A DNA stretch of 64,000 bases from Pandoraea commovens. Its GTDB lineage: Bacteria; Pseudomonadota; Gammaproteobacteria; Burkholderiales; Burkholderiaceae. Shown piece by piece: positions 16,892 through 26,021 of the stretch (within the stretch, counting starts at the first letter, position 1; each line of letters opens with the position of its first letter). The stretch is taken from NCBI RefSeq assembly GCF_902459615.1, contig NZ_CABPSA010000003.1:478840-542839 (forward strand). Reading direction: 5' to 3'. Both the position numbers and the translations under genes were made by a program. The notes under the pieces are model-generated. The model saw only the letters and a list, made by a program, of their open reading frames with translations. It was not told the origin of the DNA and ran no database searches.

Positions 16892-17998
16892 ATGAAAACC
16901 AAAGCCGCCATTGCCTGGGAAGCAGGCAAACCCCTGACCATCGAGGAAGTCGATCTGGAAGGGCCGCGTGCCGGCGAGGTGCTGATCGAGGTCAAGGCCA
17001 CCGGCATCTGCCATACGGACTACTACACACTCTCCGGCGCCGATCCGGAAGGTATCTTCCCCGCCATCCTCGGCCATGAGGGCGCGGGCGTGATCGTCGA
17101 CGTCGGCCCCGGCGTGACCACGCTCAAGAAAGACGACCACGTCATTCCGCTGTACACGCCGGAATGCCGTCAGTGCAAATTCTGCCTGTCGCGCAAGACC
17201 AACCTGTGCCAGGCGATCCGTAGCACGCAGGGTCGCGGCCTGATGCCGGACGCCACGTCGCGCTTCTCGCTCGACGGCAAGCCCATCTTTCATTACATGG
17301 GCACGTCCACCTTCTCGAACTACATCGTCGTGCCGGAAATCGCCGTGGCGAAAGTCCGCTCCGACGCACCGTTCGACAAGGTCTGCTACATCGGCTGCGG
17401 CGTGACGACCGGCGTCGGTGCCGTCGTCTATTCGGCGAAGGTCGAAGCAGGCGCGAACGTCGTCGTGTTCGGTCTGGGCGGCATCGGCCTGAACGTGATT
17501 CAGGGTGCGAAGATGGTCGGCGCTGACAAGATCATCGGCGTCGACATCAATCCGGGACGTGTTGAACTCGCCAAGAAGTTCGGCATGACGCACTTCATCA
17601 ACCCGAACGAAGTGGAAAACGTCGTCGACACCATCGTGCAGCTGACCGACGGTGGCGCGGACTACTCGTTCGAGTGCATCGGCAACGTCACGACCATGCG
17701 TCAGGCGCTGGAATGCTGCCACAAGGGCTGGGGTCAGTCGTTCATCATCGGCGTGGCCGCAGCGGGTCAGGAGATCAGCACGCGTCCGTTCCAGCTGGTG
17801 ACGGGGCGTGAGTGGAAAGGTTCAGCGTTCGGTGGCGCGCGTGGCCGCACCGACGTGCCGAAGATCGTCGACTGGTACATGGAAGGCAAGATCAACATCG
17901 ACGATCTGATCACGCACACGCTGCGTCTGGACCAGATCAACGAAGGCTTCGATCTGATGAAGCGCGGCGAGTCCATCCGCTCCGTCGTGTTGTACTGA
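16892..17998 (+). CDS. frmA: S-(hydroxymethyl)glutathione dehydrogenase / class III alcohol dehydrogenase
   Basis: The 368-residue zinc medium-chain dehydrogenase has the usual class III length. Catalytic zinc ligands are in [10 protein letters not shown] and GHEGAG, and the structural zinc loop [15 protein letters not shown] holds four Cys. The NAD-binding turn is GLGGIGLNV, and the class-typical [10 protein letters not shown] and KGSAFGG segments follow. It oxidises S-hydroxymethylglutathione to S-formylglutathione with NAD+ in cytoplasmic formaldehyde detoxification. ATG at 16892 follows GAGGA. No S-formylglutathione hydrolase gene is adjacent. A 9-bp hairpin lies 50 nt past the stop. Confidence 0.96.
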   Translation: MKTKAAIAWEAGKPLTIEEVDLEGPRAGEVLIEVKATGICHTDYYTLSGADPEGIFPAILGHEGAGVIVDVGPGVTTLKKDDHVIPLYTPECRQCKFCLSRKTNLCQAIRSTQGRGLMPDATSRFSLDGKPIFHYMGTSTFSNYIVVPEIAVAKVRSDAPFDKVCYIGCGVTTGVGAVVYSAKVEAGANVVVFGLGGIGLNVIQGAKMVGADKIIGVDINPGRVELAKKFGMTHFINPNEVENVVDTIVQLTDGGADYSFECIGNVTTMRQALECCHKGWGQSFIIGVAAAGQEISTRPFQLVTGREWKGSAFGGARGRTDVPKIVDWYMEGKINIDDLITHTLRLDQINEGFDLMKRGESIRSVVLY

Positions 17999-18364
17999 TC
18001 TCGCAAATACCTTCATGCGCGGCGGCGTACTCAACCCGCCCGACAGCCCCGCCGGCGATGCCGGCGGGCCGCTCGCACGGGCGCGACGCCGCCGCCATCG
18101 CATTCGTCTCGCCATCTGCCTGACTCTGCCCGCGCCATCGTATCGTCGGGTGGCCTTTTCCGGGGCTTCCCCCGCTTGTTCCGAGCACTGCGCGTGCATG
18201 GGATAGCGCGAGTACCGTCCTCGTAACAGACGACAATATTCTGGCAACGTTTCGTTACGCATTACCGCAAACCATCGGGCGAAACGTCCGGTCGAATGGG
18301 CATGGCAAGCGTGGCGAAGTCCGGGACGGGCGTCGCCGTGCGCCGCTGAATCAGGGAGATGAAC
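17999..18364. other. 366-bp gap between frmA and the SH3 protein gene
   Basis: No credible gene is present. The left part holds the frmA hairpin (18048-18068); the rest should contain the promoter of the SH3 gene, but no confident -35/-10 pair was seen. Confidence 0.5.
18048..18068 (+). terminator. Hairpin downstream of frmA
   Basis: CCCGCCGGC (18048-18056) and GCCGGCGGG (18060-18068) form a perfect 9-bp stem with a 3-nt loop. There is no T-run, so termination or mRNA 3'-end protection is inferred from position. Confidence 0.5.
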
Positions 18365-19126
18365 ATGAACAAACCCACCTTGCCACTCGCGGTCGCGGCC
18401 GCGACCCTGCTGACGACGTTGGCCGTGCTGCCCGGCGTCGCGTCGGCGCAATCCGGTCAGGCGGTCATCAATGCATCGGCCAATGTGCGGGCAGGCCCGG
18501 CGTCCGACTACCCGGTCGTCGCGCAGGCGGGGCCCGGCATGCCGGTAACGGTTTACGGCTGTGTAGCGGGCTATTCGTGGTGCGACATCGGCTTGCCTGG
18601 CGCACGCGGATGGATCTATGGCGCTTTGCTGAGCTATCCCTATCAGGGCAATCCGGTGCCGGTGCTCAGCTACGGGACGATGATCGGCTTGCCGATCATC
18701 ACCTTCTCGATCGGTTCGTACTGGGGCAACTATTACCGTAATCGGCCTTGGTACAACGATCAGCGTTACTGGCATCGTCCGCCGCCGGGACCGCGTCCGC
18801 CGCATTGGGGTCCGGGGCCGGGTCCGCGACCGCCGGGACATGGCTACTATCCGGGCAACCCGCGTCCGCCGGGTCATGGGGCAGGACCGGGACCGAGGCC
18901 GCCGGGCCACGGGGCAGGTCCGGGTCCGAGACCGCCGGGGCATGGTGCAGGTCCGGGGCCACGTCCGCCCGGACACGGTGGTGGTCAGGGTCCGCGTCCG
19001 CCGGGCGGCGGGGGCAATGGTGGCGGACACGGAGGCGGCCATGGGGGTGGAAATGGCGGTGGGCATGGAGGCGGTCATGGGGGTGGCCGTCCGCCGGGCG
19101 GGGGTCCGGGGGGTCCGAACCGATAG
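18365..19126 (+). CDS. Exported bacterial SH3 protein with Gly/Pro-rich repeat tail
   Basis: A signal peptide (cleavage near VASAQS, residue about 29) leads into a bacterial SH3 domain (residues about 30-95; SANVRAGPASDYPVV, GYSWCDIG, GWIYGALL). A short aromatic segment rich in Tyr/Trp follows. From about residue 140 the tail is low-complexity: repeats of the PGPRPPGHGAG type in about 11-residue (33-bp) steps, then Gly-Gly-His runs. SH3b domains often bind cell-wall peptides; the tail's role is unknown. ATG at 18365 is preferred over 18359, which abuts the GGGAG ribosome binding site. The tail makes a long but spurious frame on the opposite strand. Confidence 0.82.
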   Translation: MNKPTLPLAVAAATLLTTLAVLPGVASAQSGQAVINASANVRAGPASDYPVVAQAGPGMPVTVYGCVAGYSWCDIGLPGARGWIYGALLSYPYQGNPVPVLSYGTMIGLPIITFSIGSYWGNYYRNRPWYNDQRYWHRPPPGPRPPHWGPGPGPRPPGHGYYPGNPRPPGHGAGPGPRPPGHGAGPGPRPPGHGAGPGPRPPGHGGGQGPRPPGGGGNGGGHGGGHGGGNGGGHGGGHGGGRPPGGGPGGPNR

Positions 19127-19890
19127 TGAGTGCATGCCGACCGATGGTTTGAACTCGGGCAATGGAGTGGCGGGGGTTGTCGGTGCCCTGACGGAGCGAC
19201 TTTCAGGTGGAGCGCAGTCAGGGTATCGGCAACCCCCGCGGCCCGGGGGCTGGCCGAGGCGAGGCGGTATTAGCGGGATGTGGTGTTGAGGAGCCCCCCG
19301 GCCAGTACCCCATCCGCCCCTAATTAAGCAGCAACTACACGCACTTTGGGAAAAACGCTTAAAATGTGAGCAATTCCGGCCAGGCGGAGGTGCCGAACGG
19401 GCGCCGATGGCCGGACCGCAGGACAGCGAGCCCTTGCACACCGACGCCTTCCGGCGCCACCGTGCACCAACATTGCAGACCCTTCAGCAGACCTATCTCC
19501 GGTGTGCCGCAGCGAAGCATCGAAGCTTCGTGGCGGTCACGGCAGTCCGGCAGGATCCTCAGTAAGTCTCGATTTTGTTCGTCCCGCCCCGGCGTGCCCT
19601 CTCCCTGAGCGGCGGCGTCGTGGCATGCCTATCGCCATGCCCCACCGACGACACGCGCTACCCGCGCCCGTCGGTGTCGGCCGTATTGCCCGCGCATTGT
19701 GTCCGGGCGGCGCTAGTGCAACGACGTGGTTCGTCAAACCCTGTGGCTTTCCGCCACGCATGGGAACGAGCGGCCACAAGCCCGGGTGCCCTTTGCAGCC
19801 AGGTTGCGGGACACGTCTCCCGCAGATTCCCCTGATGGTGCTTGCCACGCGAGCGCCAGGGGCATACGTTGCAGGAACCTTTTGCAGGCA
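19127..19890. other. 764-bp gap with large hairpins before the APC permease gene
   Basis: Open frames here have an Arg/Pro/Cys-rich composition and look non-coding. A first hairpin (19172-19192 with 19217-19237) is 21 bp long with only one non-pairing position if G-U pairs are allowed. A second (GGCCCGGGGGCT at 19240-19251, AGCCCCCCGGCC at 19292-19303) has one mismatch. A small perfect stem CGAAGC/GCTTCG lies at 19513-19530. The first two may end the SH3 gene; the remaining 580 bp could be a long 5' leader of the permease. No known riboswitch consensus was recognised. Confidence 0.5.
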
Positions 19891-21285
19891 ATGAGTCTTT
19901 TTCGAACCAAAAACATCGAGAACATGCTGGTCGCGGGTCGCACCGGCGATCTCAAGAAAGTGCTGGGCCCGGTCGACCTCGTCCTCATGGGCATCGGCGC
20001 CATCATCGGCACTGGTATCTTCGTTCTCACCGGCACCGGCGCACTAACGGCCGGTCCAGCGCTCACCGTCTCGTTTATGATCGCCGCGATGGCCTGCGGC
20101 TTCGCCGCGCTGTGCTACGCCGAGTTCGCTTCCACCATCCCCGTCTCCGGCTCCATCTATACGTACAGCTACGCCACGCTCGGTGAAATCGTCGCGTGGA
20201 TCATCGGCTGGGATCTGATGCTCGAATACGGACTCGCGTCCTCCGCCGTGTCCGTCGGCTGGTCCGGTTACTTCCAGTCGCTTGCCGCCGGCTTCGGTCT
20301 TCACCTGCCCGCCGCGATTACCGCAGCGCCCGGCAGCGTGCCCGGTGTGAGCACGTTCATCAACCTGCCCGCCGTCGTGATCATGCTGCTCATCACGTGG
20401 GTGCTGTCGTATGGCGTGCGCGAGTCCGCACGTATCAACAACCTGATGGTCGCCATCAAGATCGGCGTCGTTCTGCTGTTCATCGCCGTGGGCGTGTGGC
20501 ACGTCAAACCGGCCAACTGGACACCGTTCATGCCGTTCGGCACCAGCGGCATGTTCAACGCCGCCGCGCTCGTGTTCTTTGCCTTCATCGGCTTCGACGC
20601 CGTCACGTCCGCCGCCGAAGAAGTGCGCAACCCGGGACGCGACCTGCCCGTCGGCATCATAGGCTCGCTGATCGTCTGCACGCTGCTGTATGTTGCAGTG
20701 GCCGCGATCATGACCGGCATCGTGCCGTTCGCGCAGTTCGCCGGTGTCGATCACCCGGTGTCGCTCGCGCTGCAATATGCCGGACAGAACTGGATCGCAG
20801 GCTTCGTCGATCTGGGTGCGATTCTCGGCATGACCACCGTCATTCTCGTGATGACGTACGGTCAGACGCGCATCACCTACGCCATGTCTCGCGACGGCTT
20901 GCTGCCGCCGCTGCTCTCGCGCATTCACCCCACGCACAAGACGCCGTTCGCGGGCACGTGGATCATTGGCGTGGTGTTCGCCGTGATCGCAGGTTTCGTG
21001 CCGCTGGGCGTGCTCGCCGAGCTGATCAACATCGGCACCCTGTCGGCGTTCGCGCTGGTGTCGGTCGCCGTGCTCGTGCTGCGTCGTACGCGCCCCGACC
21101 TGCCGCGCGTGTTCCGCGTGCCGGGTGCGCCGGTCGTGCCGCTCATCTCCGTGGGTCTCTGTCTGTTCCTGATGGCGCATTTGCAAGCGACCACGTGGAT
21201 AGCCTTCGTCGTGTGGCTCGCCATCGGCATGGTGATCTACTTCACCTACGCACGTCGCAACGCGCTGCTGCACAAGCAAGGCTAA
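19891..21285 (+). CDS. APC-family amino acid permease
   Basis: The 464-residue protein has twelve membrane helices. It has the APC signature in TM1 (GIGAIIGTGIFVLTG), TM6 with FFAFIGFDAVTSAAEE and the loop EVRNPGRDLP that marks the cationic amino acid transporter-like (YhdG/CAT) branch. It probably imports an amino acid or related compound with protons; the substrate is unknown. The frame runs 55 codons upstream, but ATG at 19891 matches the usual start (MSLFRTKNIENML). A purine-rich GCAGG precedes it closely. A strong intrinsic terminator follows. Confidence 0.9.
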   Translation: MSLFRTKNIENMLVAGRTGDLKKVLGPVDLVLMGIGAIIGTGIFVLTGTGALTAGPALTVSFMIAAMACGFAALCYAEFASTIPVSGSIYTYSYATLGEIVAWIIGWDLMLEYGLASSAVSVGWSGYFQSLAAGFGLHLPAAITAAPGSVPGVSTFINLPAVVIMLLITWVLSYGVRESARINNLMVAIKIGVVLLFIAVGVWHVKPANWTPFMPFGTSGMFNAAALVFFAFIGFDAVTSAAEEVRNPGRDLPVGIIGSLIVCTLLYVAVAAIMTGIVPFAQFAGVDHPVSLALQYAGQNWIAGFVDLGAILGMTTVILVMTYGQTRITYAMSRDGLLPPLLSRIHPTHKTPFAGTWIIGVVFAVIAGFVPLGVLAELINIGTLSAFALVSVAVLVLRRTRPDLPRVFRVPGAPVVPLISVGLCLFLMAHLQATTWIAFVVWLAIGMVIYFTYARRNALLHKQG

Positions 21286-21347
21286 TACTCGCGACACCGA
21301 CTTTCCCCATCTCGCGCGCCGTCGCGAGTGGGCGTATAGTCCGGCAC

Positions 21348-21394
21348 AGGGCCTCGTAGGGACACATCGGTGTGCCCCCGAGGCCCTTTCTTTT
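21348..21394 (+). terminator. Intrinsic terminator of the APC permease gene
   Basis: AGGGCCTCG (21348-21356) pairs perfectly with CGAGGCCCT (21379-21387), an inner CACA/TGTG pair extends the stem, and TTTCTTTT follows directly. This is a classic Rho-independent terminator. Confidence 0.85.
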
Positions 21395-21458
21395 GCCTCA
21401 TTCGTCCGTGCTTTTCCCTTGCCGTCGTCACCACACGTCTTAGCCAAGGAATCAAAAC

Positions 21459-21926
21459 ATGCGCCGTTATGTCCTGCTTGCCGCTGTGCCTGCCGCATTC
21501 GCTGCGGGCTTCCTCTCTTCTCATCTGATGCCGAACGCCGTGGCGCAGGCAGCACCGCCCGCCGCGCTCACGCCACAGATCATCGACGTCGGCGCGATGA
21601 CCGACGAACAAATCGGCAAGCTCGTCCCCAACGTGGGCACGCTGCGTTCGCGCACACTGGTGGCCACGCAAAACGGCACCGTCGCCGTGCAAAGCGGGAA
21701 CGTGCCGCGTCACACCCATCAGGACGCCGATGAAATTCAGTACGTGATTTCGGGCAGCGGCACCTTCTGGCTGGGCGATCAGCAGCGCGAAGTGCACCCG
21801 GGCGATCTGATCGTAATTCCGCGCGGCACCGTGCATGCCGGGTCGCAGAACACCAGCGGCGAGTTCAAAGTGCTGGCCATCAAGCTGCCGCCGCAAGCGC
21901 CGAACGATATTCAGTGGGTGAAGTAA
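21459..21926 (+). CDS. Exported cupin-domain protein
   Basis: The 155-residue protein has a signal peptide or N-terminal anchor (LLAAVPAAFAAGFLSS) and then a single cupin barrel. Cupin motif 1 is HTHQDADEIQYVISGSG with the metal-binding His/His/Glu, and motif 2 is PGDLIVIPRGTVHAG with the fourth His. Binding of a metal in the periplasm is likely; the reaction is unknown. AAGGA lies nine bases before ATG. It stands alone, after the permease terminator. Confidence 0.85.
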   Translation: MRRYVLLAAVPAAFAAGFLSSHLMPNAVAQAAPPAALTPQIIDVGAMTDEQIGKLVPNVGTLRSRTLVATQNGTVAVQSGNVPRHTHQDADEIQYVISGSGTFWLGDQQREVHPGDLIVIPRGTVHAGSQNTSGEFKVLAIKLPPQAPNDIQWVK

Positions 21927-22012
21927 AGGGATGACAGGCCGACGGAACGCACGGGGGCACGGAGGCACTGAGGTGTCCATCCGCCCCGTGCGGGAACGTT
22001 GGCGCAGACAGG

Positions 22013-22306
22013 TCAGCCAAAGTGTCGATTGAGCCAGACGGCCCCATAGCCGAGTGCAAACATCGTGAGCAGCAGGGGCACGGAAATGCGGATGATCTGA
22101 ATGACGAGCGGACGCGGCGGCAATTCCTCGTCCTGCGGCATGCGACCCGCCTCATGCAGCGCCCCCGTGCAGAGCGCCGCCGCCACCGCGCTCGCGAACA
22201 CCCAGAACGTCTGGTTGTAGAGCAAGGCGACGAGCAGCAGCGTGAGCGCCACGTTGCGTCCGTGATAGATCAGATTGACGGTATTGCGAAAGGCTTGCGG
22301 CGACAT
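22013..22306 (-). CDS. Small inner-membrane protein (97 aa)
   Basis: The protein has about three hydrophobic helices (NVALTLLLVALLYNQ, FASAVAAALCTGAL, ISVPLLLTMFALGYGAVWL). The frame opens at a GTG 11 codons upstream, but ATG at 22306 gives a more usual N-terminus (MSPQAFRNTVN). No clear ribosome binding site is seen at either. No known domain was recognised. Confidence 0.6.
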   Translation of the reverse strand: MSPQAFRNTVNLIYHGRNVALTLLLVALLYNQTFWVFASAVAAALCTGALHEAGRMPQDEELPPRPLVIQIIRISVPLLLTMFALGYGAVWLNRHFG

Positions 22307-22594
22307 GTCGGAAAAGCACTGACGTGTGCATGACTGCACCGCCTGCGCGAAGTGTCTTGTTATTCGTTTTTTGATCCGCAGTGCGCATCGAAACGCATCG
22401 CGGGCCTTTAATTCCTCACTTAATCCCTAACGGCGCTGGCTGCCGAGTCTTTAGCGAATCGTCGGCCGCTCATCGGCCGCTCACCGGTCATCTGTGGCGT
22501 GTGCGCCGTGCATCTTACCGCGCCGAATCCACACCTTCGGGTGATGCCGTACTTCATACGGATGGAGTCATACGAATGGAGTATCCTCCCCCGC

Positions 22595-23314
22595 ATGACA
22601 GCCCCCGCCTCCTCCCGTCTCCAGCAAGCCGCACAGGACACCCGCGACGGTGCCCCGCAGCGCGCCGTCTACGTCATCGTGGCGCATCCGCGCTGGCGCG
22701 ACTCGCGCGTCAACCGACGCCTGCTCGAAGCCGCACGCGGCATCGAAGGTGTCGACGTCAACGATCTCTACTCGACGTATCCCGACTTCAGCATCGACGT
22801 GGCCGCCGAACAGGAGCGCGTGGCGCGCGCCGACCTGATCGTACTCGTGCATCCGATCTACTGGTACAGCATGCCGCCGTTGCAGAAACTCTGGTTCGAC
22901 GAAGTCCTGTCCTGGGGCTGGGCTTACGGTCAGGACGGCCACGCACTCGCCAACAAGGACCTCTGGCTCGTGGCCAGCACCGGCGGGCCGCTCGAAAGCT
23001 ACCGTCCCGAAGGGTACAACCAGCACGAGTTTTCCGCGTTCCTGCCCGCTTACGAGCAGACGTCGCATCTGTGCGGCATGCGCTTTTTGCCGCCGCACGT
23101 GCTCTTTGGCGCACGACGCTGTGACGCCGCCGCGCTCGACACCCACGTGCGCGAATTCGCCGGACGTCTCGCCACTTACCCGCACTGGCCCGAGCTGATC
23201 TCGATGGCGGACGCCGACGAATGTCAGGTGATCCCGTCGACGGATCGGCCGCGCTGCGCTACGAGCGACACCACACAGAACACCACCGACACCGCTCCCG
23301 GGAGGGCCGCCTGA
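22595..23314 (+). CDS. kefF: KefF-type NAD(P)H quinone oxidoreductase
   Basis: A flavodoxin-fold NQO1-like protein of 239 residues from the chosen ATG. It has VYVIVAHPRWRDSRVNRRLL at the FMN phosphate site, VLVHPIYWYSMPP at the isoalloxazine loop and STGGPLESY. KefF and KefG proteins bind and activate the KefC/KefB potassium efflux channel at the membrane. The TGA overlaps the ATG of the following kefC gene by one base, strong support for this role. The frame extends 32 codons upstream, and no good ribosome binding site distinguishes the starts, so the N-terminus is uncertain. Confidence 0.85.
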   Translation: MTAPASSRLQQAAQDTRDGAPQRAVYVIVAHPRWRDSRVNRRLLEAARGIEGVDVNDLYSTYPDFSIDVAAEQERVARADLIVLVHPIYWYSMPPLQKLWFDEVLSWGWAYGQDGHALANKDLWLVASTGGPLESYRPEGYNQHEFSAFLPAYEQTSHLCGMRFLPPHVLFGARRCDAAALDTHVREFAGRLATYPHWPELISMADADECQVIPSTDRPRCATSDTTQNTTDTAPGRAA

Positions 23315-25239
23315 TGGAACATGTGCCGTCCTGGTTGCTCGCCAGTCTCATCTATCTGGCGGCGGCCGTCATCGTCGTGCCGCTGTCCCGTGCGCTCGGT
23401 CTCGGCGCGATCATCGGCTACCTCGCCGCCGGGATCGCCATCGGCCCGTGGGGCCTCGGCCTCGTCTCGCGTGTGGAAGATGTCCTGCACTTTGCCGAAT
23501 TCGGCGTGGTGCTGATGCTGTTCCTCGTCGGCCTCGAACTGGAACCGCGTCGCCTGTGGAGCTTGCGACGGCCGATCTTCGGCTGGGGCTCGGCGCAGGT
23601 CATCGGGTGCGCCGTGTTGCTGTTTGCAGCGGGCGTCGCGCTCGGCGCGCCGTGGCGCATCGCCCTCGTCGCCGCGCTCGGTCTCGCACTGTCGTCCACC
23701 GCCATCGCCTTGCAGGTGATGGCCGAGCGCAACATGCTCGCTACTGCCAGCGGTCAGGCGGGCTTTTCGATTTTGCTGTTCCAGGACGTCGCCGCGATTC
23801 CGATTCTCGCGTTGCTGCCGCTGCTCGCCGATTCAGTCGACAGCCACGCGTTGACGGGTACGGAGCGCGCGCTCGAAGCCCTGAAGATCGTCGGCGTGAT
23901 TGCCGCCATCATTCTCGGCGGCCGTCTCGCATTGCGTCCGCTGCTGCGCTGGATTGCCAATAGCAAGACGCCGGAAATCTTCACGGCGGCGGCTTTGTTA
24001 CTGGTCGTCGCCATTGCGACACTGATGCAACTGGTCGGCCTGTCGATGGCGCTCGGCGCCTTCCTCGCAGGCGTGCTGCTCGCGGAAAGCGAGTACCGTC
24101 GCGAACTCGAAACCGACATCGAGCCGTTCAAGGGATTGCTGCTGGGGTTGTTCTTCATCGCCGTGGGCATGAGCATCGACTTCGGCGTGCTGATGGCTCA
24201 ACCGCTGCGCATGCTCGCCGTCGTGATCGGCTTCATGGCGCTCAAGGGACTCGCGATCTACAGTCTGTCGCGTCTGATGCAGTTGCCGTATCAGGAGCGT
24301 CCGATCTTCACACTGTTGCTCGCGCAAGGCGGTGAATTCGCCTTCGTGGTGTTCCAGTCGGCCGGTCCGCAGGTGCTGCCACCTGCGGTGTCGTCGTTCC
24401 TGATCGGTGCCGTCGCGCTATCGATGTTGCTCTCGCCGCTGCTGCTCGTGGCCATCGACAAGTGGTTGCTGCCGCGTTACAGCGTGAAGGGGTCCCCGCG
24501 CATGGAGGAGATCTCGGAGCCGCAGTCGGCGAATGTGGTGATCTGCGGCTTCGGACGGTACGGTCAGATCGTTGGCCGCACGCTGATTCCGCAAGGCGTG
24601 TCGGTCACCGTGCTGGATCACGACCCGGACACCATCGAGAGTCTGCGTCAGTTCGGCTTTCGCGTGTTCTACGGCGATGCCACGCGTCTCGATCTGCTAC
24701 GCATTGCGGGCGTGGCCAACGCGCGTGCTGTGGTCATCGCAGTGGACGATATCGATCAGTCGCTCGAAATCGCCGATCTGATGCGCGAGCATTTCCCCGA
24801 CGTGCCCGTCATCGCCAGAGCGCGCAACGTCGGACACTTGTTCCAGTTGCGCGAGCGTGGCGTGAAGCACATCGAGCGGGAAGTCTTCGAGTCGTCGCTG
24901 CGCAGCGCGCGCTCGGTGCTGGAAACATTGGGGTGGCCAGCGTCCGAAGCCCGTGAAGCGACGATGGCGTTCAGACGCGCCAATTTGCAGTTGACGGACG
25001 AAATGTATCCCTCCTACCAGGATCGCAACAAGATGATCGCCACCGCGAAGGAAGGGCGTCGTCAGTTCGAAGAGCAGATGGCGCGCGAGCGGGCAACGCG
25101 TCGCGCGCAGCGACAGGTCACGTTTGGTTGGGACGGCGACAGCGCCCCCGAAAAGACGCCGGAGCCAGCCAGCGCCGACACCTCAACGTCTACGGATCGC
25201 ACCGGGACATCGCGCGCGGGCGACAAACCTCACGCCTGA
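23314..25239 (+). CDS. kefC: Glutathione-gated K+ efflux antiporter, KefC/KefB type
   Basis: The 641-residue protein has an N-terminal CPA2 antiporter domain of about 12 helices (residues 1-385, with the VGLELEPRRLW and LFFIAVGMSIDFG segments). A cytoplasmic KTN/TrkA-N domain follows (VVICGFGRYGQIVG, then LDHDPDTIESLR), ending in a polar Ser/Thr/Pro tail. In this family glutathione keeps the channel closed and glutathione adducts open it, giving K+ efflux and cytoplasmic acidification that protects against electrophiles. GGGAGG lies seven bases before the ATG. The kefF gene overlaps its start by one base. Confidence 0.92.
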   Translation: MEHVPSWLLASLIYLAAAVIVVPLSRALGLGAIIGYLAAGIAIGPWGLGLVSRVEDVLHFAEFGVVLMLFLVGLELEPRRLWSLRRPIFGWGSAQVIGCAVLLFAAGVALGAPWRIALVAALGLALSSTAIALQVMAERNMLATASGQAGFSILLFQDVAAIPILALLPLLADSVDSHALTGTERALEALKIVGVIAAIILGGRLALRPLLRWIANSKTPEIFTAAALLLVVAIATLMQLVGLSMALGAFLAGVLLAESEYRRELETDIEPFKGLLLGLFFIAVGMSIDFGVLMAQPLRMLAVVIGFMALKGLAIYSLSRLMQLPYQERPIFTLLLAQGGEFAFVVFQSAGPQVLPPAVSSFLIGAVALSMLLSPLLLVAIDKWLLPRYSVKGSPRMEEISEPQSANVVICGFGRYGQIVGRTLIPQGVSVTVLDHDPDTIESLRQFGFRVFYGDATRLDLLRIAGVANARAVVIAVDDIDQSLEIADLMREHFPDVPVIARARNVGHLFQLRERGVKHIEREVFESSLRSARSVLETLGWPASEAREATMAFRRANLQLTDEMYPSYQDRNKMIATAKEGRRQFEEQMARERATRRAQRQVTFGWDGDSAPEKTPEPASADTSTSTDRTGTSRAGDKPHA

Positions 25240-25272
25240 GCGATCTCTCGTCGAGACCCTCCCTTCCCGAAC

Positions 25273-25297
25273 GCACGCTATCGCGTCGATAGCGTGC
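25273..25297. terminator. Hairpin between convergent kefC and 25326-25751
   Basis: GCACGCTATCG (25273-25283) and CGATAGCGTGC (25287-25297) form a perfect 11-bp stem with a 3-nt loop, 34 nt past the kefC stop and 29 nt past the stop of the opposite gene. It probably serves both strands. Confidence 0.65.
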
Positions 25298-25325
25298 ATC
25301 CCCATCCTGCCAATCAACCGAACAA

Positions 25326-25751
25326 TCAGTCGAACGGCTTGAAGTGGCCGTCGGCAGGCACACGGGCGTCGGCGCGCAGACGCGTTTCCGCTTCCACACC
25401 GGCGAGCCCACGGTAATACAGATGCACGGCGATGGCCGCCGAGTAGCGGCGGATTTCCACGAGCGTGAGATGCGCGTGCTCGGCCGACGTGAACATCAGA
25501 TACGGCGATTCTTCTTCGATCAACCCGGCGACCTGATGCAGGCCGTGACGGTGCAGCACTTCCGTGAGTTCGTCGCGGCTGCGGTGCGTGTTCGCGTCGG
25601 TGGCCGGGTACATCATGCGCAGCAGGGCAAGCGGATGGTCGGCAACGGCGAGCGACAACGCCTGTACGACAGCGTGACTATCGAGAGCCGTAGCCACGGC
25701 TTCACCTTCGGGACGATGCTGCGGAAAGAGTTGCTCAAGGGTCAGCGACAT
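25326..25751 (-). CDS. Hypothetical protein (141 aa)
   Basis: A soluble, mainly helical protein with no signal peptide. It is rich in Leu, Ala and His (opening MSLTLEQLFPQHR; central RSRDELTEVLHRHGLHQVAG). No family was recognised. It is convergent with kefC and has its own 270-bp upstream region. Confidence 0.6.
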   Translation of the reverse strand: MSLTLEQLFPQHRPEGEAVATALDSHAVVQALSLAVADHPLALLRMMYPATDANTHRSRDELTEVLHRHGLHQVAGLIEEESPYLMFTSAEHAHLTLVEIRRYSAAIAVHLYYRGLAGVEAETRLRADARVPADGHFKPFD

Positions 25752-26021
25752 GTTGAGTCCATTGCAAGGTAGCTGCGAAAACTGCGACAGCGGCTCTACA
25801 GTCTAGTCATGTCTGCGCACGCGATATAGCGCGTCGCGCGAATACCTGCGTTGCACGCGCCGCAACAATTACCAAATATTTCAATAGCTGCACTGGCCTT
25901 CCTGCCACAACGTTCGCCGCATTGTCATTACGCAGTTTTACGTCATGCCGTGGCCTCGAGCCGATGACACAATGCACGGCTAGAAATAGGTTAACAAATT
26001 AACAAAAAGGAAGAGACAGTC

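Noticed and set aside
17822-19441. 539-residue open frame on the minus strand
   Set aside because: It is created by the third-position GC bias and the Gly/Pro repeats of the SH3 protein; no motif or ribosome binding site supports it.
19300-19890. Known riboswitch upstream of the APC permease
   Set aside because: I could not match the conserved core of any class I know (such as guanidine-I, glycine or TPP); only generic hairpins are visible.
19502-19894. 130-residue frame before the APC permease
   Set aside because: Composition is Cys/Pro/Arg/His-rich, it overlaps the permease start, and no ribosome binding site precedes it.
20044-21555. 503-residue frame opposite the APC permease
   Set aside because: Extremely His/Arg/Glu-rich, typical of an antisense frame of a membrane protein.
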